A stretch of DNA of 64,000 nucleotides from Acidimicrobiia bacterium (GCA_027494115.1 JAOSJL010000001.1:1079926-1143925); one strand, 5' to 3'. Positions 44,242 to 53,843 are shown, counted from the stretch's first letter. Made by a program: numbers and translations. The notes: generated from the letters alone by a model not told the origin.

Positions 44242-45707
44242 CGCAGAACCGCCCCCACGTAGACGCCGGGATCCGCGAGTTCACGCGCGGCCTGCTCGGT
44301 CAGGTCGTAGAGCGGCCCGGCGAACAAGGCCACCGCCAGGCTCATCGCCACGACGGCACCGGTCGCGGCGGCCATCAGTGCGGGTGTCGGAGCCGGCTTC
44401 TCGGGTGCGTCGTCGGGAGGCGTGCCCCAGAACGCGCCGTTCCAGATCTTGGTCATGGAATACAGCGTCAGGAGACCGACGAGCAGGCTCACCCCGACCA
44501 CGAAGTAGCTGTCGACGGCGAAGCCGGCCTGAGCGATCGACAGCTTGGCGACGAATCCGGAGAACGGTGGTACTCCGGCGAGGCTCAGCGCGGGGATCAG
44601 GAACAGCACGGCCAGCAACGGAGCGCGACGCGTGAGGCCACCGAGCCGGCTGAGCGCACCGGTGTTCTCCGTCTCCTCGACCATCCCCCCGACGAGGAAC
44701 AGCGACGTCTTCACGATGATGTGGTGGACGATGTAGAGGATCGCCCCCGCGAGCCCGGCGATCGTGAAGAACGCGAGCCCGAGGATCATGTAGCCGATCT
44801 GGCTCACGATGTGGAAGCTCAGGATCCGCTTGATGTCGTTCTGGGCGATCGCCCCGAGCACACCCACGAGCATCGTGAGGGCGGCGATCGCGAGCAGCAG
44901 CGGGTCGGGGCCGTCGTGGGGGAACAGCAGGGTCTGGCTGCGGATGATGGCGTACACACCGACCTTGGTGAGCAGTCCGGCGAACACAGCCGTGATAGGG
45001 GAAGGCGCCGTCGGGTAGGAGTCGGGCAGCCAGAAGAACAGCGGGAAGATCGCCGCCTTGATGCCGAACACGACGAGCAGCAGGAGTCCCAGGGCGGTGG
45101 CCAGCCCGCCGGGGATCGTGTCGAGCTTGCCGACGAGGTCCGCCATGTTCACCGTGCCGGTCGCGGCGTACACGAACGCGATCGCCGTCACGAACAGAGC
45201 CGACGCGATCAGGTTGATGACGATGTAGGTCATCCCGGATCTGACCTGCTCCCGGTTGCCGCCGAGTGTGATGAGCACGTAGCTGGCGATCAGCATCACT
45301 TCGAACGACACGAACAGGTTGAACAGGTCACCGGTGAGAAACGCCAGCGAGACGCCCGCCGCCAGCAGCAGGTACACGGGGTGGAAGACGCGCGATGTGG
45401 TGTCGGTCTTCTGTCCGATGGCGTAGACGAGCACGGCGAGCAGCATCGCCACCGACACCACGAGCATGATCGCCGCGAACAGGTCGGCGACAATCGTGAT
45501 GCCGAACGGCGCCGGCCAGTCGCCCGCCTGTACGGACTGCGGCCCGTCCGCCTCGACCGTGATGAGGATGGCGAGCGCCGACACGAGGCTGACGGTCAGA
45601 ACCGCGAGCCCGATCACCCGCTGCAGCCACACCCAGCCCAATGACGCCGTCGAGACGCCCGCTGCGAGGATCGGGAGCACGACGGGAAGGAACAGGAAGA
45701 CCTTCAC
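44238..45707 (-). CDS. mnhD: Mrp/Mnh Na+/H+ antiporter subunit D (NuoN/NuoM-like)
   Basis: The 489-residue, 14-helix proton-translocating subunit contains FNLFVSFEVMLIASYVLITL with the conserved membrane glutamate, FGIKAAIFPLFFWLPDSYPT with the key lysine, and GAIAQNDIKRILSFHIVSQI. The GTG at 45707 overlaps the mnhC stop, which fixes the start; the frame extends far upstream only as an unused reading. Confidence 0.94.
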   Translation of the reverse strand: MKVFLFLPVVLPILAAGVSTASLGWVWLQRVIGLAVLTVSLVSALAILITVEADGPQSVQAGDWPAPFGITIVADLFAAIMLVVSVAMLLAVLVYAIGQKTDTTSRVFHPVYLLLAAGVSLAFLTGDLFNLFVSFEVMLIASYVLITLGGNREQVRSGMTYIVINLIASALFVTAIAFVYAATGTVNMADLVGKLDTIPGGLATALGLLLLVVFGIKAAIFPLFFWLPDSYPTAPSPITAVFAGLLTKVGVYAIIRSQTLLFPHDGPDPLLLAIAALTMLVGVLGAIAQNDIKRILSFHIVSQIGYMILGLAFFTIAGLAGAILYIVHHIIVKTSLFLVGGMVEETENTGALSRLGGLTRRAPLLAVLFLIPALSLAGVPPFSGFVAKLSIAQAGFAVDSYFVVGVSLLVGLLTLYSMTKIWNGAFWGTPPDDAPEKPAPTPALMAAATGAVVAMSLAVALFAGPLYDLTEQAARELADPGVYVGAVLR

Positions 45708-46075
45708 AGCCGGTCCTCCGCGTCGCGAACAGGCTCGCGGGCGATTCGGCGGTCCTCCACGTCGTCCTCGACCTCGTCGGAGCGGTTCAACGTCCAGCTC
45801 CGGTACGCGAGCGCGAGCAGGAACATCGTCACCGAAAAGGAGATCACGATCGCCGTGAGCACCATGGCCTGCGGGAGCGGATCGGACATCGTCGAGGGGT
45901 CGATACCCGACACCGGTGGTTCGCCGGCCTTTCCTCCGACGCCGAGCAGCAGCAGGTTGGCGCCGTGGGTGAGAAGTGCGAGACCGATGATGACGCGCGT
46001 CAGGTTCCGTTGGAGCACGAGGTAGGTGCCGAGTGAGAAGAGCGCGCCGATCGTGAGTGCGAGAACGAGGATCAC
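45704..46075 (-). CDS. mnhC: Mrp/Mnh Na+/H+ antiporter subunit C (NuoK-like)
   Basis: The 123-residue protein has three helices and the NuoK-like pattern SLGTYLVLQRNLTRVIIGLA, LTHGANLLLLGVG and ALVLTAIVIS-type PLPQAMVLTAIVISFSVTMF. Overlaps of 4 bases on both sides place it firmly in the operon. The C-terminal 25 residues are strongly acidic and basic, longer than average. Confidence 0.94.
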   Translation of the reverse strand: MILVLALTIGALFSLGTYLVLQRNLTRVIIGLALLTHGANLLLLGVGGKAGEPPVSGIDPSTMSDPLPQAMVLTAIVISFSVTMFLLALAYRSWTLNRSDEVEDDVEDRRIAREPVRDAEDRL

Positions 46076-46515
46076 GGCGACGTCTCTGCTTCGCTCGAAT
46101 CCGGCTCGCTGCCCAGGTAGCGCAGGATCCCGACGACGATTCCGACGACGATGAAGAACACTCCCGCGTCGAAGAACGCCACGGTCGACATGTGCGCCTC
46201 ACCGATCACCGGGAGGTGGATCTCGATGACGTCCGACTCGAGGAACTGGCCACCCAGGAACCACGAACCGAACCCGGTCCCAGCGGCGAGGACGAGCCCG
46301 AAACCACACAAAAGCTCCGGCGCGAGCCGTGGTAGACCGTCGGTTCCGAACGTCACGTAGCGCAGCACGAAGGCGGATCCCGCCACGAGCCCGGCGGGGA
46401 AACCACCGCCCGGCGCGTTGTGTCCGGCGAAGAACAGCCACACGGAGAAGAGCAGGATCGTGTGGAACGTGGCACGCAGGCCCTGTTCGAGGATGACTGA
46501 TCGTGCCGGTCTCAC
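46072..46515 (-). CDS. mnhB: Mrp/Mnh Na+/H+ antiporter subunit B
   Basis: The 147-residue protein matches the MnhB domain: SVILEQGLRATFHTILLFSV, FAGHNAPGGGFPAGLVAGSA, ELLCGFGLVLAAGTGFGSWF and EAHMSTVAFFDAGVFFIVVG. Four membrane helices. It overlaps mnhA and mnhC by 4 bases. Confidence 0.94.
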   Translation of the reverse strand: MRPARSVILEQGLRATFHTILLFSVWLFFAGHNAPGGGFPAGLVAGSAFVLRYVTFGTDGLPRLAPELLCGFGLVLAAGTGFGSWFLGGQFLESDVIEIHLPVIGEAHMSTVAFFDAGVFFIVVGIVVGILRYLGSEPDSSEAETSP

Positions 46516-48884
46516 GGGGCCTCCGAAGGGGCGGGCTCGGCGACGTCATCGCGTGCGAGTTCGGTGACGGGCGCGTCGGGATCTCCGCCGCGGCCCCGTC
46601 GTACGGCGAACACGAGGCTCACGATCCCGAGGACCGCGACGGTGACGACCGAGATCTCTCCCAGAGTGTCGAGTCCACGGAAGTCGACGACGATCACGTT
46701 CACGATGTTCTTGCCACCGCCGAGCGACTCCGCGTTCTCGATGAAGTAGTCGGAGATCGGCACCGCACCGCGGGCCGTGAAGGCCACCAGGGCGAAGAGC
46801 GTGACGAAGACTCCGACGATGATGGCCACGGCGGCACGGAGCACCTTCGTCGGTCGGTGCCTCCTCCGTACGAACTCCTGGGGCAGGTGTCGCAGCACGA
46901 GCATGAAACCGATGACGCCGACGGTCTCGACGACGAACTGCGTCAGCGCGAGGTCGGGCCCGCCCTGGATGATGAACAGGGTTCCTATTCCGTATCCGAC
47001 GGCGCCGAGCAGCATCACGGCCACGAACCGCCGGCGCGCGAGTGTCGTTCCGAGGGCAGCGACGATGACGAGCGCACACACGGCGATCTGGATCCCCGAC
47101 CCGGCTCGCGATGTGTCGATGCCGAGGCCGTCCGTCGAGAGAAGTGCGGCGCTCGGCAGCGCCACCGCCGTGACGAGGATCACTCCGAGGTACACCGGCA
47201 GAGAACCGTTCTGGACAGCGGCGGACACGTAGCGGGCGCTGACACCGAGACCGTCGACGAATACGCGGTAGCCCGCGTCGGGGGCGAAACGGGGTTCGAA
47301 CTCGCGTCCTCCGAGAATCGACGTGCGCGCCAGCGCGATCAGACCGACACCGAGCGCGATCGTGACGAGTGACAGGACGAGCGGCAGTGTGAGGCCGTTC
47401 CAGAGCGTCAGATGTACCTCGGCCACCTGGTCCAGGGCCTCGGCGGCGGCACCCGTGAGCGCGGCGGCGGGTTCCGGCCACAGGCCGAAGAGGAGGCTGA
47501 GCGCGGCGAGGAGGGCCGGCGGTCCGAGGAGCCCGAGGCCGGGCTCGTGCGCGGCGGTCGGCTCCGGCACCCGGGCGGCAGAGGGAGCGCCGCTCGGAGT
47601 CTTGTCCCAGAAGGCTCCCCAGACGAAGCGCACGCTGTAGGCGAGTGTGATGGCCGACCCTGCGATGATCCCGGCGAGCGCCACGATGCCCCAGTCCCCG
47701 GAGTGGAGGAGCTCGTCGTAGGCCAGCTCCTTCGACAGGAATCCGAGTAGCGGCGGGATGGCCGCCATCGAGGCAGCACAGATCGTCGCCACCCAGAAGG
47801 TGACCGGCATGCGATGGCGGAGACCGGTGAGCTCGCGCAGGTCCCGAGTTCCGGCCTCGTGGTCGACCGCGCCGGCGACCATGAACAACCCGGCCTTGAA
47901 GAGGGAGTGGGCGAAGATCACTGCGACTCCGGCGGCGATGGCCTCGGAAGTACCGACCCCGAACAACGTCGTCATGAAGCCGAGTTGGCTCACAGTGCCG
48001 AACGCGAGGAGTCGCTTGAGGTCGGTCTGCTGGAGAGCGCGGACCCCTCCGATCAGCATCGTGGTCAGCCCGATGCCGATGACCACGGGTTGCCAGAAGT
48101 CCAGATCACTGAAGGGCGCGGCGAAGCGCGCCAGCAGCACGATTCCCGCCTTCACCATCGTGGCAGAGTGGAGGTAGGCGCTCACGGGGGTGGGCGCCGC
48201 CATGGCGTCGGGAAGCCAGCCCTGGAAGGGGAACTGCGCCGACTTCGTGAACGCGCCGAGGAGGACGAGCCCCACGCCGACGGCGACGGCCACGCCACCG
48301 GGAGGCGCTTCCGTGATGGCGGAGAGTTCGTACGTGCCGGCCGCCTGACCGATCAGGATGAAGCCGGCGAGCATCGCCAGACCACCCGCTCCGGTGACGA
48401 TCAACGCGCGCCATGCCGCCGACCGCGCACTCTCGAGGGTGTCCTCCCACCCGATGAGCAGATAGGACGTGATCGTCGTCAGCTCCCAGAACACGAACAG
48501 CCCGAGCAGGTTGTTCGAGAGCACGAGACCGAGCATCGAGCCGGCGAAGGCGATCAGATAGCCGCAGAAACGGCCGTTCTTCTCGCGCGGCATGTAGGCC
48601 GTCGCATAGAGGAACACGAGTACGCCGATGCCCGAGACGAGGAGCGCCATCATCAGCCCGAAGCCGTCGAGGCGCACGGACAGTTTCAGCCCGATGTCAC
48701 CGACCCAGACGAGCTGCTCGCTCAGCACTTCGCCATTGAGGACGTCACCGGTGCGAAGGAGCAGCCAGGCGAACGTGACGCCGGAAACCGCCGCGCCGAG
48801 CAGGAGTACCCGGCGCCCGAACGCCCGTGCGGCGAACGGTGCCGAGAGGGCGACGACGAAGTGCAGCGCGATGAGGACGAGCAT
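46512..48884 (-). CDS. mnhA: Mrp/Mnh Na+/H+ antiporter subunit A (NuoL-like, with DUF4040/MbhD-E C-terminus)
   Basis: The first gene of the operon encodes 790 residues. The NuoL-like part has LLGLFVFWELTTITSYLLIG, FTKSAQFPFQGWLPDAMAAP, TPVSAYLHSATMVKAGIVLL and LQQTDLKRLLAFGTVSQLGF; the C-terminal third carries the MbhD/MbhE-like module (GGPDLALTQFVVETVGVIGF, NVIVVDFRGLDTLGEISVVT) present in MnhA. This subunit provides a main ion channel. Its start lies 130 bases from the divergent sigma factor gene; TATACA on this strand near 48925-48930 may be its -10. Confidence 0.95.
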   Translation of the reverse strand: MLVLIALHFVVALSAPFAARAFGRRVLLLGAAVSGVTFAWLLLRTGDVLNGEVLSEQLVWVGDIGLKLSVRLDGFGLMMALLVSGIGVLVFLYATAYMPREKNGRFCGYLIAFAGSMLGLVLSNNLLGLFVFWELTTITSYLLIGWEDTLESARSAAWRALIVTGAGGLAMLAGFILIGQAAGTYELSAITEAPPGGVAVAVGVGLVLLGAFTKSAQFPFQGWLPDAMAAPTPVSAYLHSATMVKAGIVLLARFAAPFSDLDFWQPVVIGIGLTTMLIGGVRALQQTDLKRLLAFGTVSQLGFMTTLFGVGTSEAIAAGVAVIFAHSLFKAGLFMVAGAVDHEAGTRDLRELTGLRHRMPVTFWVATICAASMAAIPPLLGFLSKELAYDELLHSGDWGIVALAGIIAGSAITLAYSVRFVWGAFWDKTPSGAPSAARVPEPTAAHEPGLGLLGPPALLAALSLLFGLWPEPAAALTGAAAEALDQVAEVHLTLWNGLTLPLVLSLVTIALGVGLIALARTSILGGREFEPRFAPDAGYRVFVDGLGVSARYVSAAVQNGSLPVYLGVILVTAVALPSAALLSTDGLGIDTSRAGSGIQIAVCALVIVAALGTTLARRRFVAVMLLGAVGYGIGTLFIIQGGPDLALTQFVVETVGVIGFMLVLRHLPQEFVRRRHRPTKVLRAAVAIIVGVFVTLFALVAFTARGAVPISDYFIENAESLGGGKNIVNVIVVDFRGLDTLGEISVVTVAVLGIVSLVFAVRRGRGGDPDAPVTELARDDVAEPAPSEAP

Positions 48885-49001
48885 GGAGACGGCCGAGAGG
48901 GGTCGGGGCGCCCGGAGGGCCCCTATGTATACCGCCGCGGGCAGGCCCGGGTCCGCTCGTCATCGCGTGGGCTGTCGGGTGGCCGTCCGGCTCCCCGGGG
49001 C

Positions 49002-49007
49002 TAGTCT
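49002..49007 (+). promoter_or_regulatory. -10 element TAGTCT for the ECF sigma gene (leaderless type)
   Basis: TAGTCT ends 6 bases before the GTG at 49014. No GGAAT/GTT-type SigR autoregulatory promoter is visible upstream. Confidence 0.4.
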
Positions 49008-49013
49008 CGCCGT

Positions 49014-49610
49014 GTGGCCGACCAGGAGAAGTTCGCGGATCTCGCCATGGCCTACATGGCGCCTCTCTACTCCGCGGCTCTGCGCATGACCCGTAATCCC
49101 GCCGACGCGGAAGACCTCGTCCAGGAGACCTATCTGAGGGCGTACCGCGGCTTCGGAGGCTTCCGCGAGGGTACGAACCTGAAGGCGTGGCTCTACCGGA
49201 TCCTCACGAACACCTACATCAACCAGTACCGGGCCAAGAAGCGTCGCCCCGACGAGTCGGAACTCGACGAGTCCGAGGACTTCTACCTCTACAACCGTCT
49301 CGGGGGCCTCGAGGCCAGTGCGGCCAACCGCACACCGGAGGTCGAGTTCCTCGAGTCACTCCCCGAGGCCGAGGTGAAAGAGGCGCTCGAAGCCCTTCCC
49401 GACCAGTTCCGGCTGGCCGTGGTGCTGGCCGACGTGGAGGGCTTCTCCTACAAGGAGATCGCCGAGATCATGGACGTACCGGTCGGAACCGTGATGAGCA
49501 GGATCCACCGGGGAAGGAGACAGCTCCAGAAGTTGTTGTGGAGCTTTGCGGAGGGTCGCGGACTGATTCCCGACGCGGCGGCCGAGCCCGCCACCGGTTC
49601 GGGAGGCTGA
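49014..49610 (+). CDS. sigR: ECF sigma factor, SigR/SigH-like
   Basis: The 198-residue protein has region 2 ([48 protein letters not shown]) and region 4 ([42 protein letters not shown]). The length, the AKKRRP linker and the following zinc anti-sigma gene identify the ECF12/SigR group, which responds to thiol-oxidative stress and induces thioredoxin, mycothiol and protease genes. Start by the -10-like TAGTCT just upstream. Confidence 0.9.
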   Translation: MADQEKFADLAMAYMAPLYSAALRMTRNPADAEDLVQETYLRAYRGFGGFREGTNLKAWLYRILTNTYINQYRAKKRRPDESELDESEDFYLYNRLGGLEASAANRTPEVEFLESLPEAEVKEALEALPDQFRLAVVLADVEGFSYKEIAEIMDVPVGTVMSRIHRGRRQLQKLLWSFAEGRGLIPDAAAEPATGSGG

Positions 49611-49621
49611 GGGGTACGGGT

Positions 49622-49888
49622 ATGGCAGACGACTGCAACGACGTGGCTCGCCAGATCTACTCGTATCTCGACGGGGAGCTCACGGTGTGGAAGCGGCGAG
49701 CCATCGCGCGTCACCTCGACGACTGTCCTCCGTGCGCGAAAGGCTTCACGTTCGAGGTCGAACTCCGCCAGGTGATCGTCTCCCGCTGCCGTGACGAGGT
49801 CCCCGAGTCACTGCGCCGTCGGGTGGCCGAGGCGATCGGCGACTCCGGTGGCGAGGCTGCGGGCCACGGGGGAGACGAAGTCCGCTGA
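49622..49888 (+). CDS. rsrA: Zinc anti-sigma factor, RsrA-like
   Basis: The 88-residue ZAS-domain protein has DDCNDVARQIYSYLDGELTV then RHLDDCPPC, the H-x3-C-x2-C zinc site, plus a further cysteine in VIVSRCRDEVPESLRRRV. Oxidation of these cysteines would eject zinc and release SigR. ATG at 49622 lies 11 bases after the sigR stop, in one transcript. Confidence 0.9.
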   Translation: MADDCNDVARQIYSYLDGELTVWKRRAIARHLDDCPPCAKGFTFEVELRQVIVSRCRDEVPESLRRRVAEAIGDSGGEAAGHGGDEVR

Positions 49889-49924
49889 ACCAGGGACGGT
49901 ACGACACCCCCCTACGGCTCCATC

Positions 49925-49930
49925 TACGAT
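49925..49930 (+). promoter_or_regulatory. -10 element TACGAT for the 49938 gene (leaderless type)
   Basis: TACGAT ends 7 bases before the ATG at 49938, favouring this start over the ATG at 49929 that lies inside the hexamer. Confidence 0.4.
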
Positions 49931-49937
49931 GACGCTG

Positions 49938-50291
49938 ATGGCTACCGCAACAGCCCCGACGTCCGACCTGGAGAGCGCCGACGACAGCGCAGGCGGGACG
50001 GTCACCGGCACTCACGCCGATCAGGCAGGTCCTCGCGACACCAGGGTGATCACCGTGGTTGTCGGTGCCGCGCTCGCCCTCGCCGCGGTTGTGATCGTCG
50101 TCCTCATGTGGATGTACGTGTTCGGCGTGTTCGGCGATCAGCCGGGTATCGGCGGTTCCGAGGGCCCGGGTGCTCGGCCCTGGCACTACTGGGTGTCGCT
50201 GTTCATCGCGTCGGGAATTCCTCCCGTTCTCGCCGCGATCGGATTCGGCTACTACTGGCAACTCGTCCGGCCGAGGCTGCGGGCGCGCTGA
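49938..50291 (+). CDS. Small two-segment membrane protein, 117 residues
   Basis: A Thr/Ala/Asp-rich N-terminus of about 38 residues precedes two hydrophobic segments (about 40-66, VITVVVGAALALAAVVIVVL onward, and 88-108, WVSLFIASGIPPVLAAIGFG). The layout resembles cytochrome-oxidase-associated or actinobacterial divisome-associated small proteins, but no family is recognised. Confidence 0.6.
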   Translation: MATATAPTSDLESADDSAGGTVTGTHADQAGPRDTRVITVVVGAALALAAVVIVVLMWMYVFGVFGDQPGIGGSEGPGARPWHYWVSLFIASGIPPVLAAIGFGYYWQLVRPRLRAR

Positions 50292-50309
50292 ACCCGTGAC
50301 GGCCGCAGC

Positions 50310-51395
50310 GTGAGTCACGACGCGCCTCCGTCCGCCGTCGACTGGGATCTCGCCGGGCGTGTGGCACGCGTGGTCGCAGGTCGGGACCCGCTGAGCGGCT
50401 CGTACCTGTCCGCATCTCTCGAGCGCGACTTCGCCGAGGTCACCGAGGAGGCGGAATCGATCGTCACAGGCTTCACCGGGCTGACGATGCCGGGAGGAGT
50501 GCGGTCCGGTGTCGTCGACCGACACGGATGGGTGGCGGCCAACATCGGGTCGATGAAACGTCTGCTGGCCCCGCTGACGGACCGGCTCGCCGAACGCATG
50601 TCACGGAGCCCGTTCGCCCCGGTCGGACGCCGACTGGCGGGGGCAGAGATGGGTGTGCTGCTCGGATACATGGGCCAGCGCGTGCTCGGCCAGTACGACC
50701 TGTTGGTGCCCGAAGCCTCCGATACGCCCGACGCCGTCTACTACGTGGGACCGAACATCCTGACGCTCGAGAAGCGCTACGCATTCCGCCCCCGCGACTT
50801 CCGGCTCTGGATCGCCGTCCACGAGGTGACCCATCGGGCGCAGTTCACCGGCGTGCCGTGGTTACGTTCCTACTTCCTCTCACTCGTCGAGCAGTCGCTC
50901 GAACTGGTGGAACCCGACCCGAAGCGCCTCGTGAGAGCACTGGGGCGTGCGTCCGAGGAACTGCGCGCGGGACGCAATCCGCTTGACTCGGGTGGCCTGG
51001 TGGCACTCGTGGCCACACCCGAACAACAGGGAATCATCGGGAGAATGCAGGCTCTCATGTCGTTGCTGGAGGGTCACGGCACCTGGGTGATGAACCGTGT
51101 CGGAGACGATTCGATCCCGGGAGCGGAGCGGATGGACCGCGTACTACACACGCGGCGGCGCTCCCGAGGCTTGCACCGACAGTTCCAGCGACTCCTCGGG
51201 ATCGAGATGAAGCTCCGCCAGTACGAAATCGGCGAACGCTTCGTGGCCGCCGTCACGACCGCAGCCGGGCCTGATGTGCTCGAGGTTGCCTGGCGGGGTC
51301 CCGAGTGGCTGCCGACCATGGAAGAGCTCGACGACCCCACCGACTGGCTGCAGCGTGTCGAGGTTCCGGCACTCGCCGCCCCCGGCGGTCGGTAG
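50310..51395 (+). CDS. DUF2342 zinc-dependent metalloprotease-like, F420 biosynthesis-associated
   Basis: The 361-residue protein contains WIAVHEVTHRAQFTGVPWLR, an HExxH zinc site, in the setting of the DUF2342 family (VDWDLAGRVARVVAG start; MGQRVLGQYDLLVPE; SLLEGHGTWVMNRVGDD with the later glutamate ligand; RVLHTRRRSRG). Family members are found with F420 genes in actinobacteria and are named zinc-dependent metalloproteases, with no known substrate. GTG at 50310 lies 18 bases after the previous stop. Confidence 0.85.
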   Translation: MSHDAPPSAVDWDLAGRVARVVAGRDPLSGSYLSASLERDFAEVTEEAESIVTGFTGLTMPGGVRSGVVDRHGWVAANIGSMKRLLAPLTDRLAERMSRSPFAPVGRRLAGAEMGVLLGYMGQRVLGQYDLLVPEASDTPDAVYYVGPNILTLEKRYAFRPRDFRLWIAVHEVTHRAQFTGVPWLRSYFLSLVEQSLELVEPDPKRLVRALGRASEELRAGRNPLDSGGLVALVATPEQQGIIGRMQALMSLLEGHGTWVMNRVGDDSIPGAERMDRVLHTRRRSRGLHRQFQRLLGIEMKLRQYEIGERFVAAVTTAAGPDVLEVAWRGPEWLPTMEELDDPTDWLQRVEVPALAAPGGR

Positions 51396-51398
51396 CCT
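51393..51398 (+). promoter_or_regulatory. -10 element TAGCCT for the response regulator (leaderless type)
   Basis: TAGCCT, overlapping the stop of the metalloprotease gene, ends 8 bases before the ATG at 51407. Confidence 0.35.
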
Positions 51399-51406
51399 CT
51401 CTGACG

Positions 51407-52181
51407 ATGGCACTCGTTCTGGTGGTCGACGACGACGCCGACATCCGTGAGCTCATCCAGATCAATCTGGAGAGCGCCGGGTTCCGTGTGGCTCTGGCAG
51501 CCAACGGTCAGGAAGCGCTCGACGCTGTGGGTGTCGAGGTGCCCGACGCGATCTTCCTCGACGTGATGATGCCCGGCGTCGACGGGTGGATGGTTCTGGA
51601 GGAGCTCAAGAACGAAGGTGGCGCCAACCTCTCGAAGATCCCCGTCTTCATGGTGTCGGCCATGCGCGAGGTGGAGAACCGGGTTCGGGGGAGGGATCGA
51701 GGGCGCGCTGCGCTACATCACGAAGCCGTTCAATCCGTCGGATCTGGTCCAGGCACTGCGGGACGTCCTCGGACCCGACGCTCCGTCGGAGCCCGAACTC
51801 CGTCGCAAGGCACGTACAGACGCTCTGGAGGAACTCGCCCGTCACGAGAGCGGCGATCCCGTCGACAACGATCCCGCGGCGCCCCGCGTGCACCTGACAC
51901 GGCTGGAGCACACCCCCACGACGCCCGCTGCGTCCCCGCGCGTGCGGCAGGCCCGGGAGCGCCTCACTGAGCTGACCGACAAGCAACTGCTGTTGCTGGA
52001 GGCCCTCGCCGGTGGTAGTCCCGTCACGACGGTGTCGCGCCACCTCGAGATGAGCCGTAGCAACGTGTACGCCAGCCTCAGGCGGATCAGCAGGAAACTC
52101 GGGCTCACCGGCACCGATGAGTTGCTCGGAATCCTCCGAAGTGGCGCGCTGGTGGAGTCGCGCTCGGGCGGACGGCGCTGA
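51407..52181 (+). CDS. Response regulator, CheY receiver plus HTH domain; one indel
   Basis: The receiver is canonical: VLVVDDDADIRELIQINLES, phospho-acceptor in AIFLDVMMPGVDGW near residue 53, VFMVSAM and the ITKPF lysine. A linker of about 70 residues leads to a C-terminal LuxR-like helix-turn-helix (LTDKQLLLLEALAGGSPVTT, VSRHLEMSRSNVYASLRRIS). One extra G in G5 at 51687-51691 breaks the frame before GIEGALRYITKPF; corrected length is 257 residues. No histidine kinase is adjacent, so its partner is unknown. It precedes tilS by 20 bases. Confidence 0.85.
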
Positions 52182-52201
52182 CGGACACGGTCCGGGACGC
52201 G

Positions 52202-53230
52202 ATGCGCTCCACGCTCGCAGCCTTCATCGAACGCTTCGATCCGGGAGAAGGCCGTCCGCTGGTCGCGTGCAGTGGCGGCGCCGACTCGCTCGCCCTGCTG
52301 GCGCTGACGGTGGTGACGTGTGATCACCCCGACCGGGCGGTGGCAGTGTTCGTCGACCACGGGCTCCGGCCCACGAGCCGCGCCGACGGCGAGTTCGTTG
52401 TGTCCTGGGCGCAGGCTCAAGGGATCTCCGCCGAGATCGTGGACGCGCGTGTCGAGGCCGGCCCGAACGTGGAGGAACGTGCGCGGGACGCGCGCCGGAC
52501 GGCCCTTCTCGAAGAGGCGGACCGACAGGGCGCGGCCGCGGTGCTGCTCGGGCACACCATGGACGACCAGGCCGAAACCGTTCTCCTGCACATCCTGCGG
52601 GGTGGGGCGCTGGCAGGGCTCGCCGGGATGCCCGAGCGTGACGGCCGGATCGTGCGTCCGCTGCTCCGGTTTCGCCGAGCCGAGACGGCCGAGATCTGCC
52701 GACTCGTCGGGGTCGATCCGCGCCACGACACGATGAACGACGACCGTTCCTATCGACGAGTCTGGGTGAGACACGAGGCGCTGCCCAACCTGTCCGCCGG
52801 CGTCGAGCGCGACCTGGTGCCCGTGCTGGCCCGACAAGCCGAGATCGCCCGCGACGATCTCGCCTACCTCGATGCCGCCGCCGACGAGATCGTGCACGCC
52901 GCTCGCCGGGAGGACGGGAACCTGGACGCTGCCACCGTGTGTCACGCGCCTCGGGCACTCGCTCGACGCGCGTTGAGGCGGTGGATCGGTCCGCCCGCAC
53001 CCGACGCAGCCCGCCTCGAGGACGCGCTCGACGTCGCACGGGGAGCAATCGTCGCTGTTCAGATCGGCGGAGGCCGCGAGGTCCGGCGTTCCGGAGGTCG
53101 GCTGCGACTTCACCGGATCATCTCCGAGGAGCCGACCGAGGGGGTGACGGCAGCTCCTCGGCTACCGTGGCGCTCACACGACGCGACCCGTCGTGAACCA
53201 GCGGGCTCCGGAGTTGCTGCACAGCCATGA
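52202..53230 (+). CDS. tilS: tRNA(Ile)-lysidine synthase
   Basis: TilS converts C34 of the CAU-anticodon tRNA-Ile to lysidine. The 342-residue protein has the PP-loop ACSGGADSLALLAL near residue 23, VFVDHGLRPTSRADGEFV, AAVLLGHTMDDQAETVLLHI LRGG, and RPLLRFRRAETAEICRLVGV; the shortened C-terminal domain is as in actinobacteria. Its stop overlaps hpt by 4 bases, the widely conserved tilS-hpt-ftsH order. Confidence 0.94.
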   Translation: MRSTLAAFIERFDPGEGRPLVACSGGADSLALLALTVVTCDHPDRAVAVFVDHGLRPTSRADGEFVVSWAQAQGISAEIVDARVEAGPNVEERARDARRTALLEEADRQGAAAVLLGHTMDDQAETVLLHILRGGALAGLAGMPERDGRIVRPLLRFRRAETAEICRLVGVDPRHDTMNDDRSYRRVWVRHEALPNLSAGVERDLVPVLARQAEIARDDLAYLDAAADEIVHAARREDGNLDAATVCHAPRALARRALRRWIGPPAPDAARLEDALDVARGAIVAVQIGGGREVRRSGGRLRLHRIISEEPTEGVTAAPRLPWRSHDATRREPAGSGVAAQP

Positions 53231-53769
53231 ACGACTCGAACGTCGGCGAGGTAGTGGTCGACGGGGAGCAGATTCGCGACCGCATCGCCGAGTTGGGGCG
53301 TCGCATCACCGAGGACTACGCCGGTGACCCTCCCTTGCTCGTGGGAGTGCTCAAGGGCGCGTTCATGTTCATGGCCGACCTGGCCCGTTCGATCCATCTT
53401 CCCGTGGAGTTCGACTTCATGGCCGTGGCGTCGTACGGCTCCGCCACACGAACGAGCGGCGTCGTGCGCATCGTCAAGGACCTCGACCTCGACCTCACAG
53501 GGCGGCACGTACTGCTGGTGGAGGACATCGTCGACTCGGGACTGACGCTCAGCTTCCTGCGGAAGAACCTCCAGGCCCGGGGGCCCGAATCGCTCGAGGT
53601 GTGCGCGCTGCTCCTCAGGGAAGGCCTTCAAAAGGCGGATCCCGATCTCAAGTACGTCGGCTTCACGATCCCGCCCGACTTCGTGATCGGGTACGGACTC
53701 GACGTGGCGGAGAGGTACAGGAACCTGGGGTACGTCGCGCGCTACGACGGCCCCCGCGACCTCGGGTAG
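53227..53769 (+). CDS. hpt: Hypoxanthine-guanine phosphoribosyltransferase
   Basis: It salvages hypoxanthine and guanine with PRPP. The 180-residue protein has the PRPP loop HVLLVEDIVDSGLTLSFLRK, FMAVASYGSATRTSGVVRIV and PDFVIGYGLDVAERYRNLGY. ATG at 53227 overlaps the tilS stop. Confidence 0.95.
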   Translation: MNDSNVGEVVVDGEQIRDRIAELGRRITEDYAGDPPLLVGVLKGAFMFMADLARSIHLPVEFDFMAVASYGSATRTSGVVRIVKDLDLDLTGRHVLLVEDIVDSGLTLSFLRKNLQARGPESLEVCALLLREGLQKADPDLKYVGFTIPPDFVIGYGLDVAERYRNLGYVARYDGPRDLG

Positions 53770-53843
53770 CAAGCCATCGCGTAGGAGGCCTCCACAGCCA
53801 CGGGTAGCCTGGAGGCCGACCCACCCGCGACCACCGAGGCCGC

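Noticed and set aside
46503..49004. Long rightward open frames opposite mnhA and mnhB
   Set aside because: They mirror two conserved membrane proteins, have no plausible start signals and show Glu/Asp/His-rich low-complexity translation.
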